Of a stretch of 64,000 bases of DNA, positions 63,301 through 64,000 are shown in pieces. The notes below the pieces were generated by a model. That model had not been told where the DNA came from, did not search any database, and saw only the letters and a list, made by a program, of their open reading frames with translations. Position numbers and translations under genes: made by a program. The DNA lies in contig JAWWNJ010000020.1 in NCBI GenBank assembly GCA_037176885.1, positions 682,001-746,000 on the forward strand. Direction: 5' to 3'. Numbering within the stretch: position 1 is the stretch's first letter; each line of letters opens with the position of its first letter. The DNA is from Favolaschia claudopus (taxonomy: Eukaryota > Basidiomycota > Agaricomycetes > Agaricales > Mycenaceae).

Positions 63301-64000
63301 CGGTGATATCTTCCAGGCATATAGAAGCTTCTGAATATTCTGTGCAGCTGTTCGCCAATCCCCCACCTTGCATGTTGGCATCAGCAGCACGGGTTTGGCT
63401 CCGTAATCCGTTTCGGCATGGCGCGCGAATGCCGCAACACTGAACTCTTTTCCTACGTGGATTTTTCCCTCTCGGATGGCTTTGGCAGCGGCAACGACCG
63501 ACGTGAGATCAGAGCCCATTTCATAGCTCTCCAGCCCCGTGATTGAGTGCTCACACATCCCGGCAATTTCGTCGGTGTTCAAGTAAGCGAGACGCCCATC
63601 GCCGGCAACTTCATCCTGAGAGAGGGTTATCCCCACTCGTTGGAGCGGTTCTTTATCCGCTCCGCGTTTGAACAAAATCTCAATGTTTTCAAGAATGTCT
63701 AAAATCTTGACTTTGCCAACTGTGACAGTGAGCGAGAGTTCTCGCCGTCGATCAGCGATTGCGAAGCGAGAAGGGAGCATGAAGGGAGATTTATTCAGTG
63801 CGTGGAGGGCAGCAGCACCGCCGAATTCATAGATGAGCACGGAAAGATTGCGCTCTAGCGGAGTGTAGTTACGAGGATGTAATTTCCCCTTGGCTGCGAG
63901 TTTGGCCTGTTGCAGAATCTTCTGGGTACCCCAGCGCTCTTGATATGCGGTAGAAAGAAGCCGCGGAAGGCCGGGCACTGTCGTGGTGGATATGAACTCG
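60328..64000 (-). CDS. Large multi-exon protein, possible P/THAP9-like transposase (5' end outside window)
   Basis: Open at the window edge; exons to 63093, 63039-61857, 61796-60968 and 60912-60328. Introns: 63092-63040 (GTCAGT...CAATCAG), 61856-61797 (60 bp, GTGTTT...GACAG), 60967-60913 (GTGCGG...TTGCAG); all keep frame. Order of motifs: YQERWGTQKIL; VGITLSQDEVAGDGRLAYLN (likely catalytic D); HAETDYGAKPVLLMPTCK; VQSIATDGDRKRCAALYLIC (second D); GGITIDMDLKHLLK; LLGDDVLEILFGRSRMIGGH, which resembles the D..E.FFG.IR box of P-element/THAP9 transposases; CNLVVCWKSGREAA; then a Cys/His C-terminus CRICNKSVPGPERQNHMGKH, CGFCGGD, IHCFLCNEIHWKYNMPRHLL and an Arg/Pro tail. A widespread Agaricomycete family; no broken frame is seen. 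The transposase reading is my inference. Confidence 0.75.

Overview
The window looks like nuclear DNA of a basidiomycete mushroom (Agaricomycetes). Genes have short GT-AG introns of about 48-60 bp with CTNAY-like branch points. The protein families are ones typical of agaric genomes: a Plavaka/KDZ transposase, DUF6589, an alpha-kinase fragment, a Helitron Rep/helicase, Tad-like LINE pieces and Ty1/copia elements. Almost nothing resembles a housekeeping gene. It is a repeat-dense compartment made of layers of mobile elements inserted into each other. All family names were recognised by reading; no search was run.

Layout. 1-4.1 kb: Ty1/copia pol, split by a TIR element and damaged by a triplicated RT segment, then a 3' LTR with an unusual doubled leader. 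4.1-6.6 kb: small inverted-repeat elements. 6.64-12.02 kb: a 5.4-kb element bounded by nearly perfect 175-bp terminal inverted repeats (one mismatch), carrying a DUF6589 gene on + and a RecQ-like helicase on -; it is the strongest candidate for an undescribed system. 12-22 kb: LINE fragments, a Tnp2-like transposase piece, a SAM-domain exon, and a Helitron-helicase/LINE chimera. 22.7-25.3 kb: a nested stack of MITEs. 27.5-31 kb: TA-flanked MITEs, short-motif repeat clusters and a copia remnant. 31.4-35.9 kb: a broken Helitron N-terminal gene interrupted by about 2.4 kb that includes a solo LTR with the same doubled-leader structure. 36.5-38.8 kb: a second copia LTR, tRNA-iMet-type PBS and gag, running into an unknown ORF. 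40-44.4 kb: the N-terminus of a MULE-type transposase, a Tc1-like fragment, the C-terminal half of an alpha-kinase, and a mostly intact integrase-like gene. 47.7-52.2 kb: nested TA and other TIR elements. 53-55.6 kb: a copia LTR relic, a tandem repeat, and a complete 1.28-kb mini LTR element with its own ORF inserted in a possible helicase relic. 56.4-64 kb: a Plavaka pseudogene and a large multi-exon gene that may be a P/THAP9-like transposase and runs off the window.

Working logic: most genes here serve their own mobile elements (integrase/RT/RNase H/gag for copia; Plavaka, Tnp2, MULE, Tc1 and integrase-like DDE proteins; Rep/helicase for Helitrons). The DUF6589 plus RecQ element may be a two-gene transposon in which DUF6589 is the candidate transposase and the helicase is accessory. 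Non-autonomous families with 8-bp, TA or other target duplications sit on top of these.
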